This document shows positions 35,351 to 44,812 of a stretch of 64,000 nucleotides of DNA, piece after piece. The stretch is from the NCBI GenBank assembly GCA_964578835.1, contig CAZOEL010000017.1, positions 1-64,000 on the forward strand, in the 5' to 3' direction. Within the stretch, counting starts at the first letter, position 1. The number at the start of each line of letters is the position of its first letter. The DNA is from CAZOEL01 sp964578835 (GTDB lineage Bacteria; Desulfobacterota; Syntrophobacteria; Syntrophobacterales; Syntrophobacteraceae). The position numbers were made by a program, and so were the translations under genes. The notes beneath the pieces are model-generated. The model saw only the letters and a list, made by a program, of their open reading frames with translations. It was not told the origin of the DNA and ran no database searches.

Positions 35351-35767
35351 CTAAGAAATAATTTCCAATCGGTTGAAGAAGAAGGCTATCTCGGTCGCCG
35401 CCGTTTCCGGGGCGTCAGAGCCGTGCACGACATTCTTTTCAATGTCGGTGGCGAAGTCATGTCTAATAGTCCCCGGAACCGCGTCCTTGAAGTTCGTTGC
35501 GCCCATGAGATCGCGATTCCTTTGAATGACATTCTCTCCTTCAAGCACCATCACCACTACCGGTCCTGAAGACATGAATTCAGTGAGGCTGTCATAGAAA
35601 GGCCGAGCCTTATGGACTTCGTAAAACCCCTTTGCCTGCTCGCGGGTGAGATGCAGCATCTTCATCGCGGCAATCCGGATGCCGGCCTGCTCGAATCGTT
35701 TTATGACTTCTCCAATTAGATTTTTCTTTACTCCATCAGGCTTGATAATGGACAGGGTTCGTTCCAT
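35351..35767 (-). CDS. ndk: Nucleoside diphosphate kinase
   Basis: Cytoplasmic enzyme that transfers the gamma phosphate from ATP to other NDPs; 138 residues, the usual length. The full family signature is seen: TLSIIKPDGVKKN at the N-terminus, Arg/Asn contacts in RDLMGATNFKDAVPGTIRHD, and catalytic His115 in NVVHGSDAPETAATEIAFFF. Has its own probable promoter (35824-35852). Unambiguous. Confidence 0.97.
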   Translation of the reverse strand: MERTLSIIKPDGVKKNLIGEVIKRFEQAGIRIAAMKMLHLTREQAKGFYEVHKARPFYDSLTEFMSSGPVVVMVLEGENVIQRNRDLMGATNFKDAVPGTIRHDFATDIEKNVVHGSDAPETAATEIAFFFNRLEIIS

Positions 35768-35823
35768 CTCGTCAATTCTCCTTTTTCAATTCAGTGTTTG
35801 CGCCAGTTTCGCCATTTCCAAAA

Positions 35824-35852
35824 TTTATACCAATTGCCTCTAATCGAGCCAA
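35824..35852 (-). promoter_or_regulatory. Probable sigma-70 promoter of ndk
   Basis: On the minus strand, TTGGCT (35852-35847) and TATAAA (35829-35824) are 17 bp apart, 4 of 6 and 5 of 6 matches to consensus. The start codon lies 57 bp after the -10 box. Confidence 0.45.
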
Positions 35853-36278
35853 AAGTCAAACCCGTTTTGCCTCCTCGACGGGAAATGCAAAGCGGGATCG
35901 AAAACGGCTGAGACGACGCAATGCGCGGCGATCCATACACCTTAAACATGCATAAGCGCGCAACAAAAATCACAATCATGCGCGTTGCGCTACGCGGAGT
36001 TGAAAGCCCGGACATGGGCGCTTGAATGGAGAATTCTTTAAGTCTAATACGCAGAAAACCCGAACACGGTCACAATAAAGATCATTTGCGTCTGTCGTTC
36101 AGAGAAGGAAAGCGGAATGCGCAGGCGACGCATAGGCGCGACCTTCTTGTCGGGAAGACGATAGAAAGCCGATCGTTCACTATTTTGTCGATTCTTCGGC
36201 GCCGCTGCCGACATGGGCCAGAATTCTCATTTGCCCGTCTCGCGACAAAAGGCATACGGGATTTGCCAGTGCAGAAGG
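35853..36278. other. Intergenic region, no supported gene
   Basis: About 425 bp between the ndk promoter and the rhomboid gene. A 100-codon plus-strand frame (36026-36328) has no ribosome site and runs into the antisense of the rhomboid gene. No repeat or terminator is obvious. Confidence 0.4.
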
Positions 36279-36986
36279 TTACCAGCCGCCGCGCCTGTTC
36301 TCCCTTGAAAAAGGGCCTAAGGCTCTAAAGATTCCCAAGAGAAGAATGCCCCCTATAAATCCTCCGACATGCGCCCACCAGGCGACGCCGGCGAACTCTC
36401 TCATTCCGCCCGCCAAGGCAAAAGCCCCGTAGAAGAATTGAAGGAAGAACCAAAAGCCCAGGAATACATAAGCCGGTATCTCCATAAGATATAAAAAAAA
36501 GAAGATCGGAACAAAGGTGAGTATGCGAGCCCTTGGGTAAAGAATGATGTAGGCGCCCATAACGCCTGCGACGGCCCCGCTCGCTCCTATGGTAGGAATA
36601 GCGGATGCTGCGTTGGTGATGACATGGATGGCGGCGGCGATCAATCCTGAAAGCAGGTAAAAAAGAAGATACTTGACATGCCCCAGCTCTCCCTCGACGT
36701 TATCGCCAAAGATATACAGAGTCCACATATTCCCAATGAGGTGCAGCCATCCGCCATGGAGAAACATGGATGTAAAGAGGGGCATGGCCTGTTCGTACAG
36801 AGTGAAATGCATGGAAATCTCGGGCTGAGTGTAACGAACGGGAACAAGACCATAGTGCATAAAAAAAATCGAGAGATATCGGCCGAGCTGAATTTCGTAG
36901 AGAAAAGCCAGCACGCAACCGAGAATGATAGCGTAGGTAACGACTGGAACACCCTTTGACGGATTCCTATCGCGCAGAGGAATCAT
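36279..36986 (-). CDS. Rhomboid-family intramembrane serine protease
   Basis: Inner-membrane protease, 235 residues, with six predicted helices. The catalytic dyad is visible: Ser136 in IGASGAVAGVMGAY and His206 in WWAHVGGFIGG. The conserved FLHGGWLHLIGNMWTLYIFG (76-95) carries the oxyanion-site His/Asn. C-terminal tail is short. AAAGG lies upstream of ATG 36986. Substrates are unknown. Confidence 0.92.
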   Translation of the reverse strand: MIPLRDRNPSKGVPVVTYAIILGCVLAFLYEIQLGRYLSIFFMHYGLVPVRYTQPEISMHFTLYEQAMPLFTSMFLHGGWLHLIGNMWTLYIFGDNVEGELGHVKYLLFYLLSGLIAAAIHVITNAASAIPTIGASGAVAGVMGAYIILYPRARILTFVPIFFFLYLMEIPAYVFLGFWFFLQFFYGAFALAGGMREFAGVAWWAHVGGFIGGILLLGIFRALGPFSRENRRGGW

Positions 36987-37059
36987 AAAAAACCTTTCCA
37001 GCCGGCAGGAGGATATTTACACTTCGCTCCTGCAGACGAGAGCCTGCAGGAAGAAGCGC

Positions 37060-37482
37060 TCATTTGACCAGCATCACGGGGCAAGGGGAAAGAATGCCCA
37101 CCTTATAGCTTATGGTTCCCCATCCATGAGGGTCGTTTTCGATGCTTATCCTGTGCGAGCTCAAGACGATAAGATCTATGTAGTTCTCATGGACAAAATC
37201 GATGATCCCACCTACTCTTTTCCCGTAGACGATTTCCCGACCGACTTTCAAGGGCGAGTCCCGGAAGGGATCTACGATTTGCTCCATCTTCTTTCGCGCG
37301 CGTCTTCCGAGCTTTTTGTAGAATTCTTCAAACTGCTCGTTATCCGTGTCTTCAATAACTTCTATAACGTGCAGCAACGTCACCCTGGAATGATCGTGGA
37401 AAGAAGCCATCTTCAGGGCAATCTCCAAGGCCTGTACACTCCTCTCCGTAAGATCTGTCGGAACGAGAATGTGCTTGAACAT
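37060..37482 (-). CDS. Universal stress protein (UspA family)
   Basis: Cytoplasmic single-domain Usp, 140 residues from ATG 37482, which has GGAGGAAAC upstream; the frame continues 27 codons further without support. N-terminal strand FKHILVPTDLTERSVQALE and the segment DLIVLSSHRISIENDPHGWG are typical. The usual ATP-binding GxxGxxxxGS reads HGWGTISYKVG here, so ATP binding is doubtful. Confidence 0.88.
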   Translation of the reverse strand: MFKHILVPTDLTERSVQALEIALKMASFHDHSRVTLLHVIEVIEDTDNEQFEEFYKKLGRRARKKMEQIVDPFRDSPLKVGREIVYGKRVGGIIDFVHENYIDLIVLSSHRISIENDPHGWGTISYKVGILSPCPVMLVK

Positions 37483-37812
37483 TAAGTTTCCTCCAAAGCT
37501 ATTCATGATGTTGCCGGCCAAACAAGCGACGAGGAAAGCCGCAAAGCGCGCCCAGATCGGCAAAAAGCTGTCGATATCATGGCTGACGCATTTCTCGGCG
37601 GCCGTGTCCGTATTTCAATACACAATATAAGCGCCGTACAGTTGATTTTTCAGATTATTGCCGGAAAATTGAAAAAGCAAATAGAAAGAGGAGCGAAAGA
37701 AGCCACAGGGGAAAATCTAAAATCATATTCCGGAAATCTTTTATCAGAACACCATATTACCGATCAGACCCCGCACAACGGGTGAAAAGTCAGAGTGGCT
37801 TGACCATGCCGC
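37483..37812. other. Intergenic region, no supported gene
   Basis: About 330 bp between two minus-strand genes. A 68-codon plus-strand frame at 37579-37785 lacks a ribosome site and family resemblance. The region likely contains the promoter of the universal stress protein gene. Confidence 0.35.
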
Positions 37813-39048
37813 TCAGACTGGAGGATCAAAAAGGTCCATATTGCGAAAGCGACGAAGTTGGTAACCAGCAATCTCCAACTCGTTCACTACTTCCTGTATG
37901 TGATCCTTGCTGCGAGTCTCAATCTCGAGATCGACCCGACTGAGGTAAACGGGCAGGTCTCCTCCGCTTCTGTCGTGATAGATATGATGAACATTGGCCT
38001 TCTTCTTCGCTATCAATGTCAGCAGCTGCGCCAGAGCGCCGGGCGCATCATCGAGAATCACTGAGAAACGCATGATGCGGCCATTGCGGAAGAGTCCCTG
38101 TCTCAGGACCCTGTCAAGGAGCGGGCTGTCCACATTTCCGCCGCTGATAACCAAAACTACTTTACTCCCCTCGGGAATGTCAAAGATCGGATTCATAAGA
38201 GCAGCAACCGGAACGGCGCCTGCGCCTTCCGCAAGAATTCTCTTTCGCTCCAAAAGCAACAGTACGGCGGCCGATATCTCATCCTCCTCAACAAGGACTA
38301 TGCGGTCCACCAGATTGTTCATGATCGAAAAAGTGATATCTCCCACCTGTTTGACCGTAATGCCGTCCGCAATGGACTTCTTTGCTTCAACCCGCGTGAC
38401 CTTCTCTTCCTTCCGGGATTCGTAAGCGGAAGGACACGCGGCCGCCTGAACCCCGACGATTTGGGTCCTGGGGCTCAAAGCCTTGGCCGCGCTTGCAATT
38501 CCGCTGATAAGCCCGCCCCCTCCGATCGGGACAAAAATAAAATCGGGGTCGGGAACATCCTCAAAAATCTCCAGCGCAATCGTGCCCTGCCCTGTGATTA
38601 TATCCTGGTCGTCGTAGGGATGTATGAATGTCCGCCCGTTCCGGGCGAGCTCTTCGGCCTTTATGAGGCTATCCGAGATGTTCTGCCCTTCAAGGATTAC
38701 TTCTCCTCCGTATCCGCTAGTCGCCTGCTGTTTGCTGATCGAAGCGCCTTCGGGCATGACGATCGTCGCCCGGAGGCCGGCCCTGCTCGCCGCCAACGCT
38801 ACGCCTTGAGCATGATTGCCGGCAGATGCGGCCACAACTCCTCCCGCGCCGATCTTTTCCAGGTTTGACAAAACCTTATAGGTCGCCCCCCTAAGCTTGA
38901 AAGAACCCGTGTTCTGCAAGTTCTCGAGCTTTAAATAGACTTGAGCGCCGCTCATCCTGCTTAATGTCGGAGAGAGAATAAGCGGGGTGCGGATAACTTT
39001 CCCCTCAATGACCTTTGCCGCAGACTGTATGTCTCGAAGAGAAATCAT
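37813..39048 (-). CDS. ilvA: Threonine ammonia-lyase (threonine dehydratase)
   Basis: Pyridoxal-phosphate enzyme converting threonine to 2-oxobutanoate and ammonia, the first step to isoleucine; 411 residues. PLP lysine is K51 in NTGSFKLRGATYK. The phosphate-binding glycine loop is FVPIGGGGLISG. A C-terminal single ACT domain (about 330-411, MRFSVILDDAPGALAQLLTL) gives allosteric control. With one ACT domain it belongs to the short type; biosynthetic versus catabolic use cannot be told apart by sequence. Confidence 0.93.
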   Translation of the reverse strand: MISLRDIQSAAKVIEGKVIRTPLILSPTLSRMSGAQVYLKLENLQNTGSFKLRGATYKVLSNLEKIGAGGVVAASAGNHAQGVALAASRAGLRATIVMPEGASISKQQATSGYGGEVILEGQNISDSLIKAEELARNGRTFIHPYDDQDIITGQGTIALEIFEDVPDPDFIFVPIGGGGLISGIASAAKALSPRTQIVGVQAAACPSAYESRKEEKVTRVEAKKSIADGITVKQVGDITFSIMNNLVDRIVLVEEDEISAAVLLLLERKRILAEGAGAVPVAALMNPIFDIPEGSKVVLVISGGNVDSPLLDRVLRQGLFRNGRIMRFSVILDDAPGALAQLLTLIAKKKANVHHIYHDRSGGDLPVYLSRVDLEIETRSKDHIQEVVNELEIAGYQLRRFRNMDLFDPPV

Positions 39049-39114
39049 CGGAAGCCTTTCACTGTCCGGTAACCCGGAGTCTTACACGCCACAGCGGCTC
39101 ATCCCCGCAGGAGG

Positions 39115-40353
39115 TTATTCCGCCCTCTCCTCTTTGGCCAGAGTAAACACAAAGTCGGACCCTTCCGGCCTTGCCTCATACCAGATATCGCCCCCATGCT
39201 TTCGAATAATCTCCCGAATCAGATAGAGCCCCATGCCTATCCCTTCGAGCCTATCATGACTTTCGGCATTGATTCTCCCGAACTTCGTGAACAGTCGGTC
39301 TCGACATTCTTCCGGAATCGGACGCCCGCTATTGTAGACATTAAGGCGATAAAAGGAACCGTGATCCTCGAAGCCGAAGGCGATTTTACAACCCTTTCCG
39401 CCATACTTTATAGCGTTTTTGAAAAGGTTTCTGAAAACGGCTTTGAGCCATGTTTTGTTCACACTGATGTGAATCGTGCCGGCGGGAATAGCGCCCAGCC
39501 GATTGTCAATGCCGATCTTCTGCTGCAGTATGTCGGTGGAGAGCTCATCAAGAACCGGGTCTATAATGTCCTGTCTCAGATCCAACGCCTCCCTATCTAT
39601 CCTGAGGGATCCCTCAATTGTTTGCGTCTTGCCGAGATAGTCCTCTGCAACTCCCAGGAGCTTGGCCACCCTCGAGAGTAGGTCATTGAGAGTGTTCAGG
39701 ACGCTATGGTCCATCTTGCCGTAGGCGCCCCGAATCAACAATTTGAGAATGGCGGCGATAGAAACCAGGGGGCCTCGAATATCGTGAGACATGATCATGA
39801 CCAGTCGCAGGATGTCGGTATTGAGCTGCCGACTGTATTCTTCGGATTCCCTTAACTTGAGATTGTCCTTTTCAGCTTGGATATACGCTCGTTGCCATTT
39901 TCTCTGCTCGGAGATGTCCCTCAAAAGCCCGACAAAGGAAATTTCGCCATCCTCCTCCGACCACAAGCTCGCCGTGATGCTCGCGGGAAAGACAGAGCCA
40001 TCCTTCTTTTTCATTTCAACGAGATAGTCGCTTATGAAGCCGTCCCCACGGACCCGCTCTTTGAGATAAAACGCTTCTTCCGGATCATTGAACAACCCGC
40101 AGAAAGAATCCTCGCCAAGCATTTCTTTTTTGCCGCCATATCCGAATATTTCCACGCCGGCATGATTGACGTCTATTAGCTTGTCATCGCATCCCACCAT
40201 GAAGCGCATGTCATGCATGGCCTCCACGAACCTTCTGTACCGGGCGTCCTGCACATAGAATTGTTCGCAGACTCGCTCTAGAGAGGGACATCTCGTCTGT
40301 TTCGGCTCATGTCCGCAGGATTGGTCGCAGCCTTGTTGATTTTTATTATCCAT
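39115..40353 (-). CDS. PAS-domain sensor histidine kinase
   Basis: Soluble kinase of 412 residues without membrane segments. The N-terminus (1-40) has three cysteines (GCDQSCGHEPKQTRC). A PAS domain follows (about 40-160: NHAGVEIFGYGGKKEMLGED, then FVGLLRDISEQRKWQ). The HisKA domain has MSHDIRGPLVSIAAIL. The ATPase domain has NLFKNAIKYGGKG (N box) and GIGMGLYLIREIIRKHGG (G2). It likely senses a cytoplasmic signal. A partner regulator is not adjacent; the neighbour at 40497 is a related H-box protein. Confidence 0.9.
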   Translation of the reverse strand: MDNKNQQGCDQSCGHEPKQTRCPSLERVCEQFYVQDARYRRFVEAMHDMRFMVGCDDKLIDVNHAGVEIFGYGGKKEMLGEDSFCGLFNDPEEAFYLKERVRGDGFISDYLVEMKKKDGSVFPASITASLWSEEDGEISFVGLLRDISEQRKWQRAYIQAEKDNLKLRESEEYSRQLNTDILRLVMIMSHDIRGPLVSIAAILKLLIRGAYGKMDHSVLNTLNDLLSRVAKLLGVAEDYLGKTQTIEGSLRIDREALDLRQDIIDPVLDELSTDILQQKIGIDNRLGAIPAGTIHISVNKTWLKAVFRNLFKNAIKYGGKGCKIAFGFEDHGSFYRLNVYNSGRPIPEECRDRLFTKFGRINAESHDRLEGIGMGLYLIREIIRKHGGDIWYEARPEGSDFVFTLAKEERAE

Positions 40354-40496
40354 AAAATGTGAATCGCTTCTCTGTTCGCATTACTATTGAGAGGCTTTAG
40401 AGCGGCGGAGCCATTCAGAGATCAGCCCGTGAATCAATAGAGTAAGACGCGGAGAGTCCGCTCACAACAAGCCAGGCTTGTTCATTTCGGAGATAA

Positions 40497-41939
40497 TCAT
40501 TCAACGAGCATGCGGTATTGGTAGGCGGTTTCAGCTCGATCGTCCATGGAGCCCACGCCGCCGCCGGACAAATCGTATTCGGCCGCCGGGAGCTGATCCG
40601 GATCAGCTCCGTATCTTAGAGACAGAATGATTCTGTTCGCCCTTTCCTCTATCTCAGGCACGGCCTCAATGAGAACTTTTAAGGACTTGAACACCTTCGC
40701 GATCTGGTGTTTGTAAGAAACGGGCAGCGCAGGCTCCTCGAGCAGATCCAGAATCTCATTCAAAGCCGATAGCTTGTCCGCCGAAAAATGCAGGTAAGCC
40801 AGTCTGAACCACTTATCCCTCAGCGCTTCGGGTAGATGAACGGCTTCTTTGGCAAGCTTTTCGTCGGCGCCAAGCGCAACGGCCTTCGACAACCGCTGGA
40901 GAAGACCCTCTATTTCTTCTCGATCTCCATTCCACAAGTTTGGCGCGGTCAGAAGACGCTTCCATTTGGGCAGAATCTTGTTCGAAAGCCATTGTTCCGC
41001 CTGGCTCGGCAAAAGAGGACGGGAAGCCAATTCCTCCTGATCGGCAAGAAGAGTTTTGCAGGCTTCAGCTATTTCGCTTTGATTCTCAACGAGAACCGGC
41101 AACCGCAAACGAACGAGCTCGTTGAGGCGCACGAGCAGGGAGTCTTTCCAATCCAAATGGGGAAACGCTCTCTTCATTTCCTTTTCCCACTCGCCTCTGA
41201 GTATCCCGATTTCTGCATTGACGGCTGAAAATATGAAGGCAAATCGGATGAGAGCGTTCCGAAGCTCGTGGGCGAGGATTTCGCAGCTGTGCAGACGCTG
41301 ACGGGTAAATTCCTTTTGAGCCCTCGCCAGCGATTCACGGAGATTGAGGGACAGAAGCTCGGTTCCGAGGCTCCTCGACAGCTCCTGGATGATTTTGGTC
41401 GAACGGTCGTCGCGTAGGAGGGCATACGGTTTGAAGTGAATCTTCAAGACAGCCGCAACCACATATTCTGTATCCTGCCAGATAGGATTCCCCCACCAAT
41501 CGAGGGGGTATTGAAGCATGCCGACGTGACTGCCGTAAAGATCCACTTTCCTGACAAGAACCGGCTCCATGTGGTAGAAGTCTTCTATTTCGCCGCGCAA
41601 TTGTTTGCCCACGCTTCGCACATCCTCGAAAGGATTGTCGGCGGTCCAGCTTTTTTGCTTTTCCACGCACCAGCCCATCGCCTCCAGCACGTGATCGGGG
41701 CGATCTCTGTACTGCTCCCAGCTCTTGCCAGGAGGATTATAGTCGGAAACAGACGGCAATCCCCACTGGATATCATCACTTCCTACGACTCTTTTTCCGG
41801 ATGTAACCCGCGTCGCCTGAAGCCCCGGCATGGATCCGATCCTATACACAGTACCCTTCGTAGCGTCTTCCAAACAAAAGAGAATGGTCTTGATCATATT
41901 TTTGCAGGTCTTTTCGAGCAGATCATCAAAGAGGCTCAT
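40497..41939 (-). CDS. GAF-like / H-box protein lacking a kinase ATPase domain
   Basis: Large soluble protein of 480 residues, no family named with certainty. The N-terminal 200 residues look like a GAF-type sensor (MLQYPLDWWGNPIWQDTEYV, then RDDRSTKIIQELSRSLGTEL). Next is a histidine-kinase-like H box, CEILAHELRNALIRFAFIF, with His224. The remaining 250 residues are all alpha-helical, with no N, G1 or G2 boxes, so it cannot bind ATP as a kinase. It could act as a phosphotransfer or dimerisation protein with the PAS kinase 143 bp downstream, but this is inference. ATG 41939 is chosen over an upstream in-frame ATG at 41996; ribosome sites are weak for both. Confidence 0.6.
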   Translation of the reverse strand: MSLFDDLLEKTCKNMIKTILFCLEDATKGTVYRIGSMPGLQATRVTSGKRVVGSDDIQWGLPSVSDYNPPGKSWEQYRDRPDHVLEAMGWCVEKQKSWTADNPFEDVRSVGKQLRGEIEDFYHMEPVLVRKVDLYGSHVGMLQYPLDWWGNPIWQDTEYVVAAVLKIHFKPYALLRDDRSTKIIQELSRSLGTELLSLNLRESLARAQKEFTRQRLHSCEILAHELRNALIRFAFIFSAVNAEIGILRGEWEKEMKRAFPHLDWKDSLLVRLNELVRLRLPVLVENQSEIAEACKTLLADQEELASRPLLPSQAEQWLSNKILPKWKRLLTAPNLWNGDREEIEGLLQRLSKAVALGADEKLAKEAVHLPEALRDKWFRLAYLHFSADKLSALNEILDLLEEPALPVSYKHQIAKVFKSLKVLIEAVPEIEERANRIILSLRYGADPDQLPAAEYDLSGGGVGSMDDRAETAYQYRMLVE

Positions 41940-42594
41940 ACCCTGTAATCTCCATAAACCGCCCTGACTTTGGCGGTTGAAGCTCGAAGCGGGCAACCGT
42001 AATGAACCGGTAGAATTTTGTTAAAGCCAGGCGCCCGGGCAAGTTTAGTCGATATGCTATCAAGCCAAAACAAGCCTCTTATTAATCTCATGCTCGGCGC
42101 CGTCGTCTGTGTGTAAATGCTTCCGTACTCCAACATAATACCGCCTGGCCGATGCATTGGGAAAGAAAAATCATGACCGCTCATGGCCCTATATGCAATA
42201 TATTCGCCACCTATGTTCTTTTCTTCTGTATTTTAAGGCTCTCTAGCGACTTTATTCGGCTCGGCCTTGAGCCGACCCATTTATATTGGCATTGGAAATC
42301 GCTTTGCGCCAGGCGACAGAAATTATGCCAACCTTTGTCAAAAGGGAGAAATTGGCCAAGCCTCGATCGGATTGCGGAGCAAAACTCGATTTGCTATGAT
42401 TCTTATTGACATGCGCCGATCGGACTATATAAATATCCTTCCGCTATGTCAGACTTGGCGCTTTCTCTGGCCTCACACTGCAGTGAAATGAAATACGACC
42501 CGAGTCGACTCGAACGAAGTAATCCGGACAGTCCCATAGCATGGCGCAGGATGTTGACCCCCTTACCCGGTTCATCAAAGGGAGGAGCAAGAGA
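41940..42594. other. Intergenic region, divergent promoters
   Basis: About 650 bp between the minus-strand gene at 41939 and the plus-strand ABC permease. No supported gene; small frames at 42152-42409 and 42267-42491 lack ribosome sites. The stretch ACTATATAAATATCC near 42423-42437 is AT-rich and could be a promoter or metal-regulator site, but no clear ModE/TunR palindrome or molybdenum-cofactor riboswitch was found. Confidence 0.35.
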
Positions 42595-43296
42595 TTGAAC
42601 GTTATTAGTGAAGGGATGCAAGAAGCTTTACGGTTGCTGCTCACGGCCGATCCCGATGTTATCGCCATTACGCTGCGAACCATACAAGTATCAGGGATCT
42701 CTACCGGCATCAGCATCTTGCTCGGAGTGCCGTTCGGGACTTTTCTCGCGCTCAATGAATTCTTCGGACGCCGCCTCGTTGTGAGTCTCGTAAATTTCGG
42801 CATGGGGCTGCCGCCCGTTGTAGTCGGGCTGGCGACATGGCTGCTTCTCGCCCGCTACGGTCCACTGGGAAGCCTTGGACTGCTCTATACCCCGACTGCA
42901 ATCATCATCGCTCAGGCCGTCATTGCATCCCCTATAGTGGCGGGCTTCACCATGGCCGCTATTCAGTCAATCAGTCCGAAGCTGCGACTGCAGATACTCT
43001 CGCTCGGGGCAAACCGCCGTCAATATCTTATCCTTCTTCTGTGGGAAGCGAAGCTTGGTATCCTAGCCGCGGTGATAGCCGGATTCGGCGGAGTCGTGAG
43101 CGAGGTGGGAGCCTCGATGATGGTCGGAGGAAACGTGCGCGGCTACACGCGAGTGCTCACGACCGCCACCGTCTTGGAAGTCTCGAAGGGCAAATTCGAA
43201 TTGGCGACAGCTCTAAGCATTATACTGCTGCTCCTCTCGTTTTCCATTACTGCGATACTGAGTTATCTGCAACAGCATGGGAGGAGACCTTCATGA
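42595..43296 (+). CDS. tupB: Tungstate-type ABC transporter permease (TupB-like)
   Basis: Inner-membrane permease of 233 residues with five to six helices. The inner-membrane EAA-like loop is SPKLRLQILSLGANRRQYLI, and the overall pattern (LRTIQVSGISTGISILLGVP, GMGLPPVVVGLATWLLLARY) fits the TupB family. TTG 42595 is preferred because GGAGGAG lies eight bases upstream; ATG 42541 has no such site and adds 18 polar residues. It overlaps the ATPase gene as ATGA. No binding-protein gene (TupA) is nearby, unlike the usual order tupA-B-C, so it relies on one elsewhere or has lost it. Confidence 0.8.
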   Translation: MNVISEGMQEALRLLLTADPDVIAITLRTIQVSGISTGISILLGVPFGTFLALNEFFGRRLVVSLVNFGMGLPPVVVGLATWLLLARYGPLGSLGLLYTPTAIIIAQAVIASPIVAGFTMAAIQSISPKLRLQILSLGANRRQYLILLLWEAKLGILAAVIAGFGGVVSEVGASMMVGGNVRGYTRVLTTATVLEVSKGKFELATALSIILLLLSFSITAILSYLQQHGRRPS

Positions 43297-44021
43297 ATCC
43301 GCTACTGGACATTGAAAATCTAAGACTCGAGAGGGATTCGAGAGAGATCTTCAGCATCGAAAAGCTTGTGGTCGAAAGAGGCGACACTTTGGCCATCGTG
43401 GGACCGAACGGAGCAGGCAAAACTAGCCTGCTGCTCACTCTTGCGCTTCTTCAAGACCCGACGGAGGGAGCCATCAAATTTGACGGCCAAATCGCGCAGA
43501 AGAGCAATGCTTTGAGCTTGCGCAGGCGGATGGCTGTGGTATTCCAGGAGTCTCTTCTCCTCAATGCGACCGTTATGTCAAATCTAACGACTGCCTTGCG
43601 AATTCGTGGCGCCTCTCGAAAGGAGGCGAAAATGAAAGCGGAAAAATGGCTCGATAGGTTTGGAATTCTTCCCCTTGCCCGTCAGCCCGCAAGGTTCCTG
43701 TCCGGTGGAGAGGCGCAACGCACAAGCCTCGCTCGCGCCTTTGCGCTGGAGCCCGAGCTATTATTTCTCGACGAACCGTTTGCCGCCTTGGACTATCCCA
43801 CATGCAACGCACTGCTGAATGATCTCGGAGAGCTCCTCAGGGACATGAAGATGACCACTCTTTTCGTCACGCATGATTACACGGAAATTCCCTACATTGC
43901 CGACCGGGCGGCGGTCATGTACGATAGAAAAATAATGAAGATCGGATCAATCAAGGAAGTATTCGGCGAAAGGATCATGAACAGGAAAGCCTGTATTCCA
44001 TGGGAAATTCCAGAGTCATGA
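43293..44021 (+). CDS. tupC: ABC transporter ATPase (TupC-like)
   Basis: ATP-binding subunit of 242 residues for the upstream permease, coupled by a four-base overlap. Walker A is GPNGAGKTS, Q-loop VFQESLLLNATV, signature LSGGEAQRTSLARAFALEPE, Walker B LLFLDEPFAALD and H-loop TLFVTHDYTEIPY. All catalytic elements are intact. Similar to TupC and related molybdate/sulfate ATPases; substrate follows from the permease. Confidence 0.85.
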   Translation: MNPLLDIENLRLERDSREIFSIEKLVVERGDTLAIVGPNGAGKTSLLLTLALLQDPTEGAIKFDGQIAQKSNALSLRRRMAVVFQESLLLNATVMSNLTTALRIRGASRKEAKMKAEKWLDRFGILPLARQPARFLSGGEAQRTSLARAFALEPELLFLDEPFAALDYPTCNALLNDLGELLRDMKMTTLFVTHDYTEIPYIADRAAVMYDRKIMKIGSIKEVFGERIMNRKACIPWEIPES

Positions 44022-44200
44022 GGGATGGCGGTATAGCGGAGCATTATTAATGCTTTTCGGACTATTATCCGATAGTGATCTTGTATTTTGACACTTTCGC
44101 GCTCGCACTCACACCATCGGGACGCTGCCCTGGGAAGCGCACCGTGAGGAAGCGACGCCCTGCGATGTGATTACCGATACTCTTGATTGAGGATAGGCAA

Positions 44201-44812
44201 TTGTCAACAATCGGCGGAGTTGATTCTTATTGCGGATCCGGTCCCGGCTTTTCTCAGGAAGTGACAGACAGACGGAAAGTCCAAACGGATCAAAATCCAT
44301 CCTCATCGGAGACACGCTCCGTAACGGAAATCAACTCTTCAGGGAATAACTCAACCGGGAAGCAGAAGACCTCCACGCAATCCAGCCGATCGGAGCGTGT
44401 AACACTGGAAGCTTCCCAAGAAGTCATCGAGCTCAAGAAAAGGGACTCGGAGGTCAAGACCCATGAACAGGCTCACATAGCCGCAGGCGGCCAGTACGTG
44501 CGTGGAGGCGCAAGATACGAGCATACTGTCGGACCTGACGGCAAGCAATACGCCACCGGAGGTGAAGTTTCAATCGATACGAGCCCGGTTCCGGGCGATC
44601 CGCAAGCAACCATGAAAAAGATGGAGGTTGTCAAGCGGGCCGCCCTCGCCCCTGCGCAACCATCTTCCCAGGATTACGGAGTTGCAGACAAAGCTACGAG
44701 CGCGGCGGGCCGCGCACGGCAGCAATTGATGAAGAAATCGCTTGAAGATTTGAATGCCCCAAAAGGCGGTTCCCCCGCATCCAAAGGACAGAATGTGGAT
44801 ATGCTGGTTTGA
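44201..44812 (+). CDS. SprA-type putative metalloprotease
   Basis: Protein of 203 residues, related to the SprA / CJM1_0395 family of putative zinc proteases. The active-site motif is HEQAH (His88, Glu89, His92) followed by IAAGGQYVRGGARYEHTVGP and YATGGEVSIDTSPVPGDP, the hallmark of the family. The first 70 residues are low in complexity, rich in Ser, Thr and Gln. TTG 44201 with GAGGA seven bases before it is preferred over TTG 44183. No export signal is seen. Function in this group is not established. Confidence 0.8.
   Translation: MSTIGGVDSYCGSGPGFSQEVTDRRKVQTDQNPSSSETRSVTEINSSGNNSTGKQKTSTQSSRSERVTLEASQEVIELKKRDSEVKTHEQAHIAAGGQYVRGGARYEHTVGPDGKQYATGGEVSIDTSPVPGDPQATMKKMEVVKRAALAPAQPSSQDYGVADKATSAAGRARQQLMKKSLEDLNAPKGGSPASKGQNVDMLV

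Noticed and set aside
36026..36328. 100-codon plus-strand frame
   Set aside because: No ribosome site and overlaps the rhomboid gene.
37579..37785. 68-codon plus-strand frame
   Set aside because: No ribosome site and no conserved features.
42152..42491. Small plus-strand frames upstream of tupB, considered as a lost tupA
   Set aside because: No resemblance to a binding protein and no ribosome site.
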